Positions 25,701 through 36,000 of a DNA stretch of 64,000 nt are shown piece by piece. The DNA is from Agelaius tricolor (lineage: Eukaryota; Chordata; Aves; Passeriformes; Icteridae). Position numbers and translations under genes: made by a program. The notes beneath the pieces are model-generated. The model did not search any database. It was not told where the DNA came from and was given only the letters and a program-made list of their open reading frames with translations. The stretch is taken from contig JALJCS010000001.1 in NCBI GenBank assembly GCA_023055355.1, positions 24,551,881 through 24,615,880 on the forward strand. The letters are read 5' to 3'. Numbering within the stretch: the stretch's first letter is position 1; every line of letters starts with the position of its first letter.

Positions 25701-26095
25701 GGGCAGTGGCCAAAAAGGTGTTTCTTTCTCTTTTTCACCAGAGTAAACAGTGACTGTGTGAAAATAGGATTTTGCCTTTCAAGAACATATTTAGAGAGGG
25801 AGTTTTGGCAGTGCTGTTTGTGGTGGTGGTGGTGGCTTGGGTTTTTGTTATTGGATTTTTTCCTAAATTAGCAAGCTGTATTTTGGTGTAGCTGGTCTCT
25901 CAGGTTTAAGCTGCTCATTTTCTGGGAAGGAATGCCATGGGTATCCTGCTAGCACTGGCAGTGTCTTGTTGCCACATTGACTTCTGAGCAAGCACTTCTC
26001 TCCAGCTCAATCTCTGCATTGCAACAAGCTTTGGCAAGAAACAGCAAAGAACGAGAGAAACTTCAAAAAATACATTCAGCAATGTATTAAATCCT
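22731..26095. other. Intergenic sequence, no gene recognised
   Basis: No coding, RNA or clear repeat feature beyond a (TGG)5 run at 25821-25835 and AT-rich patches near 24.11 and 24.76 kb. Short open frames on both strands (at most 168 codons, 23476-23982 minus) lack recognisable homology. Confidence 0.6.
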
Positions 26096-26480
26096 AGAAC
26101 TATGGAATCATTTAGGTTGGAGAAGACCTCTAAGATTATTGACTCCAACCATTAACCCAACACTGCAAGTCCACCACTAAACCATATCTCTGAGTGCCTC
26201 ATCTAGATGTCCTTTAAATACCTCTAGGGCTGGTGACTCCACCACCTCTCTGGGCAGTCTGTTCCAATGCCTGACAGTTCTTTCAGTGAAGGAATCTTTC
26301 CTCAAACCCAATCTAAACCTTCCCTGGCACAACTCAAGGCCTTCTCCTCCTGTCCTGTCACTGGTTGCCTGGGAGAAGAGTCCAAACCTCACCTTACTAC
26401 AACCTCCTTTAGGGCAATAGAGTGGTAACAGAGAGTGATAAGGTCCTCACTGAGCTTTTTTTTCTCCAGACCAAACAGTT
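26096..26480 (-). mobile_element. CR1 LINE fragment, 5'-truncated, minus strand
   Basis: CR1 is the dominant non-LTR retrotransposon of birds and copies itself through a reverse transcriptase encoded by ORF2. Read on the minus strand, 26177-26392 gives the last ~70 residues of CR1 ORF2, including [14 protein letters not shown] and [16 protein letters not shown], followed by a stop. About 80 bp of 3'UTR follows and ends near 26096-26110 in the CR1-type terminal octamer repeat (imperfect ATTCTATG-like units). No poly(A) is present, as expected for CR1. The frame is open only over this tail, and similarity fades above about 26480, so the copy lost almost all of its coding region when inserted. 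The exact 5' edge is uncertain by some tens of bases. Confidence 0.9.
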
Positions 26481-28687
26481 CCTGGCAGGCAATGCAAACC
26501 CATTGCACTGGTGAGATGCAGGTGTGGGATCCCCAGGCTGTGCTTCTCACTGCCAAAGTTGTTCTGTGTGTGCCCTGTGAGCCCTGCCACAGTGAGCAGC
26601 TGCTCCCAACCACCACCAGGGAGCCTGAGCTCTGCCTTGGAACATAAATTCAGCTGCTCAGACTGATCCTCCACCATGTGGGACGAAATGTTTGTGTCGC
26701 TTTGGGACTTTCCTTTATGCAATATGCTTCTGCTCAACAAATTGCCTCCATTCAGCTTTTCCACTGAAGGAGGAAGGCTACAGCTTATAAATTCAGTGAG
26801 ATGTGCCTGTGTCTGTGTGTGGCTGTGGCTGTCCAGCCAGGCAGGTGCTGCTGGCTGTGCAGGGGTGTCCCAGGAGGGAGGACCATGCTGGTGCCAGGCT
26901 GCTGGGCACAGGAGAGGTGTGCCTGGGCTCTCTTGGCTGACATCCCATTTCCTATCAAATGCAGAATCCAGACACAGACCTTCCACTGGCCTCATTGCCA
27001 GGACAAGCTGTAGATACCTGCTGAACATAGATTGTTTTCTTCTTAATGCACTGCACCTATAAAATGTTTAGTTAAGGCTAAAGGAGGGAGCTTGTATCCA
27101 TTCCTTTGCTGAACTCTTCTGATGGGCAGAAAAGCCATTTTAACAGACAGCTGTCATTCTGCTTCTTCTTAGCTGGGAAAGACAGACTTGTTAGTGAATT
27201 AACTGGTTTCTGTAGGGACTGTGGTGAGGTAGTAATGACTGAGTACTAATAAGCTTCTTGTCAGAGAGAACAGCCCTGAAAAATTGTAATTTTATGGAAT
27301 AAAGGTTTATGAAGGGGTCTGTCTGCATGGACACGTGAAATCAGACCTGCCATCCTAAAACTGCTGGTAGGTGAGTGAGGAATCCTGCAGAGAGCAGAGC
27401 CAGGACCATCCTAGCCCTGTTTGGCAGCTGCCATGTGGGCTGGCAGGGCTTTGCCTTGCCCTGCCCTCGGAGGTGATCCTCCTGTGACAATGGATTTTAG
27501 TGGGAGCCACATGGCTCACCCTGAGCTCTGCCACACTGCAGTCAGTGTTGAAACATTTAGACACCAGGGATATGACTCAGATGCCTGTGCTAGATAAGCA
27601 AAAATAAAATAAGAAGCAAAAGGAAACCCTGCGGAAGGAGGGGAGAGCCCGCACGCAAGTTTAATTGGACAAAAATCAGGCATTTTAAAGTCTTGCTGAG
27701 AAAAACAAGCCTAAGCCTTCAGCTAAAATGCTTTACAGCCATTCCCTCAGCCATTTGGACAGCCATTCCCTCCCCTCCAGCTGATATAACAAATGGAACC
27801 AGTTTCCACCCCCACCCCTCTTTTATCTGTTTCCTTTCAGAAAAGTCTGAAGAAAGTATTTCCGCTCCCTCACCCTCCTTCAACCAGGAGGCTGCCTGAT
27901 ATCCCCTTGGTCCATGGGAAGTGGGATGAAAACTGAAACAGGATGGTTTGTTCCAGTACAGATGTGCACAGCTCCTTCACCCCCAAGGCTGCCAGAAGGT
28001 GACAGCTCTGTGTGTGCCTGCAGCTGCCTCAGAAAAAGGTCAGAAATACATATATGTGGTGGGAGAGGGGTTTAAGCACACATTTATGAAAATATGAGAG
28101 CTTAAGAAGAATTGGGTCACATCTGACTGCTACCATCTGGCCCACTTCACTCCAAGATTACCCAGGAATGTATTTCACATGTGCCTTTGGAACAAGATTG
28201 GGAGCTGCCAAAAAGAAAATATTTTACAGCTGAGTGTTGCATTTTGCTCGGAGCAGCTCAAATGCAATATCCCAAGGAGGAGGATTCCATCGGCAGGCAG
28301 GGAATTTGGGCCCAGTCCCTTTGTTTTGTCTGGGCAGTTTTGTAATATGGGACTCCTAGATGTTTGCTGGATTGGTTTTAAAAGGTCCTTGGTTAGAACA
28401 GAAGCTTCCTAATGGAGAGTGGTTTCTTAAAGCAGAGCCCTGGGCAGGCAGGTGAGCCTGTGTTGGAGTCACAGCCCAGACAAGGAGCGTGTCCTTGTGA
28501 AATGTCACCTCAGGAGAGCCCATGGGCAGTGCTGTGCTGGGGGGAGGCAGCTTGGATGCAGGCTGGAGATGCCAGAGTGCTGGCATCCCATGGGGATGGT
28601 GCTTCCCTCAGTGGGAAAAAGGGCTTCACCCTTGTGTGTTTCCCTGGGTGTAGCATGGGGGCATCTCACTCCTGTGCAACAGGTGTG
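26481..28687. other. Intergenic sequence between CR1 and the first LTR
   Basis: No gene is supported. The longest open frame of the region (26447-27028 minus, 193 codons) starts inside non-CR1 sequence, ends within the CR1 edge and has no recognisable domain. GC-richer patches at 26.8-27.0 and 28.4-28.7 kb raise frame length on both strands. Nothing else can be supported. Confidence 0.55.
28682..28687 (+). repeat. Target-site duplication, left copy (ggtgtg)
   Basis: Six bases immediately before the TG of the LTR, matched by 29106-29111. The match extends three bases further left (aca), probably by coincidence with the element's own CCACA end. Confidence 0.7.
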
Positions 28688-29105
28688 TGTCACTAAGATA
28701 TTTTCTGAAAAAACCCTTTGCTAGGATTTTTCTCTTGAGAAGCTGAGAAGCTTCAGAGGAAAAGAAAAACAATAATTATCAGTTGCTGTGGAATGCAACA
28801 GGTGCATTTTTGATTGGTTTATGTTGGTTGTTTTTAATTAATGGCTAATCACAACTGGCTCAGATTCTCTGAGAGTCATGAGCTTTTATCATTCTTTTCT
28901 ATTCTTTGCTAGCTTTTTGATGAAATTTTTTCTTCTATTTTTTAGTATAGTTTTAATATATAATTTTCTTTTAATACAATATATATCATAAAATAATAAA
29001 TCAGCCTTCTGAAACACAGAGTCAAAATTCTCATCTCTTCTCTCATCCTAAGACCCCTGCAAACACCACCACATTTGGTGACCCCAAGTGAAGAAAAATT
29101 CCACA
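28688..29105 (+). mobile_element. ERV LTR with retained primer-binding site, plus orientation
   Basis: The LTR proper runs from TGTCAC at 28688 to CACCACCACA at 29073 (386 bp). It has a polyadenylation signal AATAAA at 28995-29000 and aligns along its length with the LTRs at 29674-30077 (minus) and 42043-42423. Directly after it, 29076-29090 reads tggtgaccccaagtg. This matches the tRNA-Trp primer-binding site used by avian alpha-type retroviruses, apart from a small change near its end. The element then stops at CCACA (29105) and is followed by an exact copy of the 6-bp target duplication. It is therefore a 5' LTR plus primer-binding site and a few leader bases, with no viral gene left. The family resembles LTRs common in passerine genomes; I am not sure of its formal name. 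Confidence 0.85.
29076..29090 (+). other. Retroviral primer-binding site remnant, tRNA-Trp type
   Basis: The first ten bases, tggtgacccc, are those expected for a site complementary to the 3' end of tRNA-Trp. The sequence then reads aagtg instead of the usual gacgtg, so it has a small deletion or substitution. Its place three bases after the LTR end supports the call. Confidence 0.7.
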
Positions 29106-29111
29106 GGTGTG
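29106..29111 (+). repeat. Target-site duplication, right copy (ggtgtg)
   Basis: Exact match to 28682-28687, at the right end of the LTR-plus-primer-site element. Confidence 0.7.
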
Positions 29112-29673
29112 CTGCCTTGCCAGACTATATATATAGGTAAATGTTATCTGATGTGTTTGAAACATATAAAAATAGGTTTTGTGGTGATCTTTGCACACTT
29201 GGGAAGAGGCACACGTTTCTCTGTGGCACACCAGCACGTGGGACAGAATCTCACATGGTGAAAGAGCTCGTGGCACCTGTTGCACTTGGGCTCATGTGGG
29301 TTCATTCCCAGAAAAACAGGGAATGTGGGAACAGCAGCACTTCACTTTGCCTCTGTCTGGGCACCCTGTAAGAGGAGAAGGAGCTTTTTGAGCATTACTC
29401 TAGCGAGGATGGAGTTAATCCTCTCTCTGCCTCAAGCAAGGTTTGCAGGACCAGAGAGCTGAACCAGCTGTGGAGGTTTCATTTCTTTTAGTGTGCTGGA
29501 GAGTATGGACTGCTGAGGTTAGTGACAGATACAGGTTGGGATAATCCTGAAAAGCTGGGGGAGTGCATCCTTGCCTTTTATATATATATATATATATGTA
29601 GGTATATAAATTAGAATCTGCCACAGTTCATTTTTTGTCTTAATTACTGTTTTAGGTTTTGAGTGAGGGGACT
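29112..29673. other. Spacer between the two inverted LTRs
   Basis: About 560 bp of unique-looking sequence with a (TA)9 microsatellite at 29579-29597. No open frame worth calling and no retroviral internal sequence was recognised. Confidence 0.6.
29579..29597. repeat. (TA)9 microsatellite
   Basis: Nine perfect TA units plus one base, about 75 bp left of the minus-oriented solo LTR. Confidence 0.9.
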
Positions 29674-30077
29674 TGTGGTGTTTGTGAGGGTCCCCAGGAC
29701 GAGGTGAGAGATGAGGAATGTTCTCAGAAGGCTGATTTATTATTATATGATATTAAAAGAATGCTATACTAAACCTATACTAAAGAAAGAAAAAGGATAT
29801 GGACAGAAGGCTTAACAAGAATGATAATGAAAAAACTTGTGACTGACTCCTCAGAGTCTGACACAGCTGATGGTGATTGGTCATTAAGTAAAAACAATTC
29901 ACAGGAAACCAATCAAACATGCACCTGTTGGTAAACAATCTCCAGACCACATTCCAAAGCAGCAAACACAGGAGAAGCAATCAGATAATTCTTGTTTTCA
30001 TTCTTTTCTGAGGCTTCTCAGCTTCCCAGGACAAGAAATCCTGGTGAAGGGATTTTTCAGAAACCATGACAGTGACA
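29674..30077 (-). mobile_element. Solo LTR of the same ERV family, minus orientation
   Basis: Read on the minus strand the element begins TGTCAC (at 30077) and ends in CACA (at 29674), 404 bp. It shares the family's internal landmarks: the ctgagaagcc block near its start, CCAAT-type boxes, the AT-rich U3/R part and the terminal accacca-like end. The flanks are gggact on the left (29668-29673) and aggact on the right (30078-30083), a 6-bp target duplication with one mismatch. No internal viral sequence lies between the flanks, so it is a solo LTR left by LTR-LTR recombination. Confidence 0.88.
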
Positions 30078-33000
30078 AGGACTTCTGATTTTTAAGATGT
30101 AGAGGGTAGGGAACTTCCATCTATCCATGGGGTAGGAGCTCAGTCACACAGAGTGCAGTATGAAAGGGTGTGCAAGTGCACAACAGTTTTGCTGGCTGGA
30201 GCCTCCTGTCCTGAGCTTTGTGTGGTGGGAAAGGGTGCAGTGGGACCAGCTTCAGGCATCAAAAGTGTGACTATGAGCAAGTCTTGCCAAGGCCACTGGC
30301 CCCAAGGCATCCCCACACCCTGCCAATGTTCTGCTGGGCTTGCACCAAGTTCTTCCAGAGGTTAAAAATGGGAATTGCCTCAGCACAGTGGCACTTCTCA
30401 TCTTTTGAGGCTTTTGGGTCAGAGCAGATGGCTTCTGCTTGTCACACAAGGAAAGTAGTTTTGTTTGTTCCTACAGTAGTTGCACAGCAGACAAAGGGTT
30501 CAAATTGCCACACTGTTGTATTTCATTCCTCTCAAACTCAACTGCTTTTAACCAAAAACCCAACCAAAAACCCAAAAAACAACTCATCAAATTGTGTTCT
30601 GCAAGGGTGTATTTTTCATATTTAGAAATAGTTACTCAGCAGCCATGAAGTCTTGTTTGTCCTGTAAAACAGAAAGATTTGATAACTTTTATGCCATGGT
30701 CCATACTTGTAAATTATGATGGGCTCCAAAGGCCAACAGTGACAGTGGAGTTTTGTGCCTTTGCTGGAGTCAGAAAGCACCGATCAGGATGAGACAAGAG
30801 CTGGAATGGTAATCCAGAATAATTCATTGTATTATTTCTTGCTCCATTCTGCCCATTTCTATTAGCCTAAATATAGGCTGTGGTTTTGCTAATAAATGTC
30901 AGTTAATCTCAACTTTTTCTCAAACACACCCAAGGAAGAAGACAGAACTGAGCAGCAAATAGACTTTACCTCAGACTGTGTTTTCCTGGGAATATCTGTG
31001 CTCCACCCCGAGTCTGTCTGAGCCAGTTGTTCATTACCACATGTAGCACTCACCAGAGAAGGGACTGAAATTTCTGCACTCTGGCTATCATTTTCTGGGA
31101 AATCTCATTTTACAAAACACCTGTTGTTGGGTGTGTTAGGAAATTTAAAAAAAAAAGCCCACGTAATTTTTGCTTTGTTGGTCTCTGAGAAGAAAATCTA
31201 CAGCATGGGAACATCATCCTAGCCAGGGAAATGCTTTCTCTAGCTTAACAGTGGGAAATGCTTAATCTCTGTTGGAGCTATCAGGGAATTTCTTCCTGCT
31301 CCCACACTCTGCCAGCCTAATACATCCCTTTGGAACACCAGTAAATGCATTTAAGGAGTGAAAACCTTTGTCTCCCTCATGCCTGCTCATGTCCTTTACC
31401 ATTTTGAGAGCCCACAGGCAGAGTTTTCACCTCATGTCTCTTCAGGGAGTTGTGGGACATAGAAATATTTTGGTTGGTGTTTGCTGTGGTCAGTAAATGC
31501 CTTTCATCTGTAATACAGAAAATATTCCTGGCTTGTGTGATGTGCTCACTTCAGCCAGGGGGTTTAGGTTGTCTCTTGGTGGGACAAAAAGTCAATCAAT
31601 GGAGGGCGCATGTGACTGAGAAAATGCACTCACTGCAGAGTTTTGCTAGTGGCAGGGCCTTGTCAGCTTTGCAAAGAACATAATTAGTACAGACTCTTTT
31701 ATTATTATAATAGAGGGTTCCTTACACTGCCAGTACAACTGAGAATTAATTTGTAGTCAATATTTTCTTATAGATAAGAGCATGGCTTTTGAAATCAAAC
31801 CTGCTTAGCACTAGGTGGCACTCTGCTATAATCTAAATTAGTTTGCTTTAGTTCTGGAGTTTGGTAAACATTTTAGCAATCACAACAACAACAAGAGATT
31901 TAATTCATCAGCAAGTTGCCAGGATAGGCACCCATGTTGTGAAAGGAGGGGAAATTTAATTAGATTGTAAAGCCTCTCTAATGTCCACTGGACGAGGGCA
32001 GGGTGGAAATGAGATCCATGCCCTTCTCCTAACAGTGCCCATCACTGCCCTTGCTATTGAGAAACCAGTGTGGTGTTTGGTGGGGTTAATAATATGGTGT
32101 CCTCTGAGGAAATGGTATGGAGGTGCATAATTCACAGCCTTGTCAGTAGAAAATGAAGTGGGGGTTGTGGAACACCTCCTAAAAGAGCAGCTGTTCTGCC
32201 CCACTTGTTCTTGGTACGTTTTGTACCATGGAGGCCAGGAGAGTGAAAGCTGCACTCTTCATAGTTTTCATTGGTTTGCACTGGTAAGGCTTTTAAAATT
32301 TATTTCAATGGACTGAATTCATAGGGTGTGTGAAGATTTAATAGACAGGTGGTTTCTGGGTCAAATATTGCCTGAGTGGGTGTAGGACTGACTCTTTATC
32401 CAAGGGGAGGATAGGGTTCTAGAGCTGGGTCATGATGGGGGCATGTTTGCAGAGTGAATCCCTAGGGGAGGAAATGGAATTGAGGTGTGTAGGGCTGGAA
32501 CCCAGTTTCTAGCAGTAAAGAATAACCCAGAAACCTTGGAGTTGCACTGCAGTTCATCCAAGCTGGATTCTGGATGAATATGTATATTTGTATGTGTGAG
32601 TACTGAATTTGTATATGGCATGAATTTGTATACATATGAATATTTATATGATGATTTCTCCTCATCCACAAGAAATTGATAGTCCTAGAAAAACTCAAGT
32701 TGTCAATGCTGTTAAAAAAAATACATGACTTGGCAAATGGCTGTCAGCCACTGATATGTGAGTGCTGTTTCTGGCTCTCTGAGGAAGAGTGACCCATGGC
32801 TTGGGACACAAACCCAGCCCTGGGATTGCTGCTCTGGCAATGGAAGTCTGACAATCCAGACTTCCTATGGGACCATGAATGCAAAGGATGGAATCAGTCA
32901 AAGGCTCATCTGCTACAGCCTCCTTCACCCTCCAGCTGGCAGAGACTCTGCAGCTGGTGCAGGATGAGAACTCAGCCTCTCTGCTGCTGACCAGAGAAGA

Positions 33001-36000
33001 GAGAGAGCTGTTGGTAAAGCTGAGGTGTGGGGGCATTCTGTGTGCTCAGCAGAGCCTGAAGCATGTCTGAGGCTGCTGCAGGCACCTGTCCCCTCGGGAG
33101 CCAGGGGCTGAGGCTGTGCCTGCAGGGAGGCAGCTGAAGGCATTTTCTGGGAAAGCTGACCTGAACTCACTGTTATCCTAGAAAATGAGGCTGGCAGGGG
33201 AGGAGAAGGGCACAGATTTTTCTGATCTAATGTAGGTATTAGACAGCTTTACCTGGTATCCTGGGGACCCTGAGCTGTCCTTCTTCCTTGGCATATGGGG
33301 ATTTGCTGTTTTCCAGGAGAGAGATCCAGGGCACCTGCAGGGCTTCCACCTCCTGCAGGAGCACAGGATAGCAGGAAAAGAGAGAGAGCCTGGCCCGGCT
33401 CTGTGATTTGGGAGAGAGGAGTGGGCTCCAGGTGCCTCCAAATGCCAGGCTTTGTCAAAGCACCAGATGTGTTTCATGTGAAATGTGTGTGCCTCTCTGT
33501 GTGTGTCTGTGTATTACTGGCAAACACTGACTTTTTAATGCTACTCTGTGACCTTTGTGGTTTGGGTTCTGTCCCTAATATTAAAGGCTCCCTCCTCAAA
33601 TACCTTTTCTTGTTCTCTGTGTAGACCAGTTCTAATCACCCCAAGTGACTGGTGCCACTTTCCTTGGCTATCTGGGCATATAATCTGTTTAACAGTTTTC
33701 TTCCAACAGCCAGTTTCCTGGATTGTTTTCTTTTTCCTTGAATTTTAGCCCAGCCCTTGTTTTGTCCTGTAAGGCAGCTCTGATATTTTGGAATGCCTTT
33801 ATTATTTGTTCCCCTTCAAATGTTTGCAAATAATTAACTTATGTTTTTGTTCCACAGCACATCTTTGGTTGCTTTAATGGCAAAAAGGACAAATTTTTCA
33901 GTTGTCTTATTTTCTAATGGATAAGAAAGATCAAGACTTCTGTGTTTCTATCTAGAGGCATGTGTGCAAAGAAAGATAAAGCCAAATGAGAGCAAATGGC
34001 TATCCATACACACTTGTGTACAGGCTGAGGGTTTTTCTCTAGTCTTTTTGGGAGCTATTGCTTTCCTCTCTGTAAAGATTACATGACAAAATTTTCCATA
34101 TAAATTGCAATCCTTCTGAGGTGCTTCATGATGAAACGTGCCCTATTGAACTGTTTTTGTGGAGGACTACAACTGCAGTTGGTGGTTTCAAATCAGTCCA
34201 ACATGTGGTGGAGCACTGGTAAAACACACTAGGCAGCCTGTCTTCCAGTGTATATTTCTGCTGGCAGAGACCCTAGATCTCCTTGGCCAAGCATTCAGTG
34301 CTGGGATAAAATCTAGATTCCCAGCAAATTCTCAATTAAGTGCAAGATGTTTCTTGAGCACGGAGCCAGAGATCAAACTGAAATAAGGCTCACTCTGAGA
34401 AATATTTTGAAAACTGTTTGAATAACCTAGTGTATACAAATATTTTAGGTCAACTATCATATTCTCTCAAGACTTGTAGGCGTTTCTGTATGGGTGCCAG
34501 CAGCACTGCATCTCTAAAGAATGGAACCAATGCTGAATTCTTACTTCCACTACTGTGTCAGTGAATCCACCCACGGCTTGATAATGTCAGTGCAATGCGA
34601 TGGAAAGTTTTAATTATTGTTTGGCCCTCGTGTTGTTTTAAGGATATTTTTGCATCAGCTTTGTGAGGAAAAGGAGAGGAGGGTAGTAACCAGGGATAGG
34701 AAAGTAATCCATCCAGCTCTTTGAAGGAAAACTCACCTTGTCTCAGTTTGCAAAGTCGTGCTGGTACGCAGCTTTGCACTTTTTCACCTTTAAAACTTTG
34801 GCCTTAAATGAGAGGAGAAACAAGCCTAGACAATTTCTTCTCCTTTGCTTCTGAATCTGAGCAGTGCACACCCACTCAGTGCCTTCCTAGAGCCACAGAC
34901 AGGTTTGGATAGTCTGTTGGTGGCAGCAGATCTGACTGGGTTTGTCTTGTAGCAAGAGATGCGCCCAGCCTGTCCCCCTGGGCAGCTGCCAGCCTGGTTC
35001 CCTTCTGGTGCAGGCAGAGCTGGGGCCGGTGCCTCGCTCCATCACAGAAACCACTGTGCAGGCTGCTGACCAGCTATGCTCAAGTATTTTGGCAGAATCC
35101 TGTTCAACATTGGAAGGAATGCTTTTAATAGTCTGCATTTCTCCTGGAGGCCTGCATTAGGGATGTAGTTGCCTCCCACGCGTGCTCAAGTCTGATTGGA
35201 AAGTGTGATATGGCATGGATGTGCATTGTGGCTAGGGGATGTCAGCAAGACAGATTTAAAGTACTGCTGGAGGAATGACAGAAGAAGTATGCAGACCTTT
35301 CAAGATCAGAGGCCAGATCCATATTTTTCATATATGAAAGCAGCAGTGACTTTGCTGAAGGCAGTGGTGTTACTGTTCTCTAATGCATGTGAAGAGTTTG
35401 TGCATTATTCATTATCTGAACCAAAGAACATCCGTGCTTTTATGTCACTTTGATAGTTGGTGCATGGAGCTGTGAACCTCCTAAGGAGGCACTTGCCAGC
35501 TGCTGTTAGTTTTTATGCAGGAGAATTCATCTTATCCAGAATTCTTGCAGCAGCTGATGACAAATGCACTGCTGCTCTGCAGTCTGCGGTGTTGGAAAAG
35601 GAAGGAGGCTTCCATACACCTCCAGTCAGGCTTTTGGGGGCTTGAAAAGATACCTGGATGCCTCCAGAGTTATTTGCAGTTAGAAAGGGCTCTATGGGTT
35701 GCATGTACAAAGCCTCAGATGTTTGCAAATACTGTAATGAGGCTGTGTTGGCATGTGGGATGGATGAAAGGGTTGTCAGCCACAAGTATTCACAGCTTAA
35801 ACATTATTCTCTTCTCTCCCTGCCTCCCTTCCCCAGTTAAACTACAGTGAGAAGAATTTATTTTTATAGTAAATACTTTGACTTATTCTTTAAATTTTTT
35901 TTGGCTCACAAAATGAAATTATGCTCTTGGATTGCACAATAATGGCTCCTAGGACTCAAAACTTTTTAAAGACAAGCAAAATGTAACCTAGAGATGAAAG

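Noticed and set aside
26177..26392. 71-codon minus-strand frame as a possible host gene
   Set aside because: The sequence is the C-terminus of CR1 ORF2, inside a truncated LINE copy.
26447..27028. 193-codon minus-strand open frame, the longest in the window
   Set aside because: No recognisable domain, low-complexity composition, GC-rich local sequence, and it runs into the CR1 edge. Another frame on the opposite strand is also long, as expected by chance.
28688..30077. The two LTRs as ends of one provirus
   Set aside because: They are in opposite orientation, carry different target duplications and have no viral internal sequence between them.
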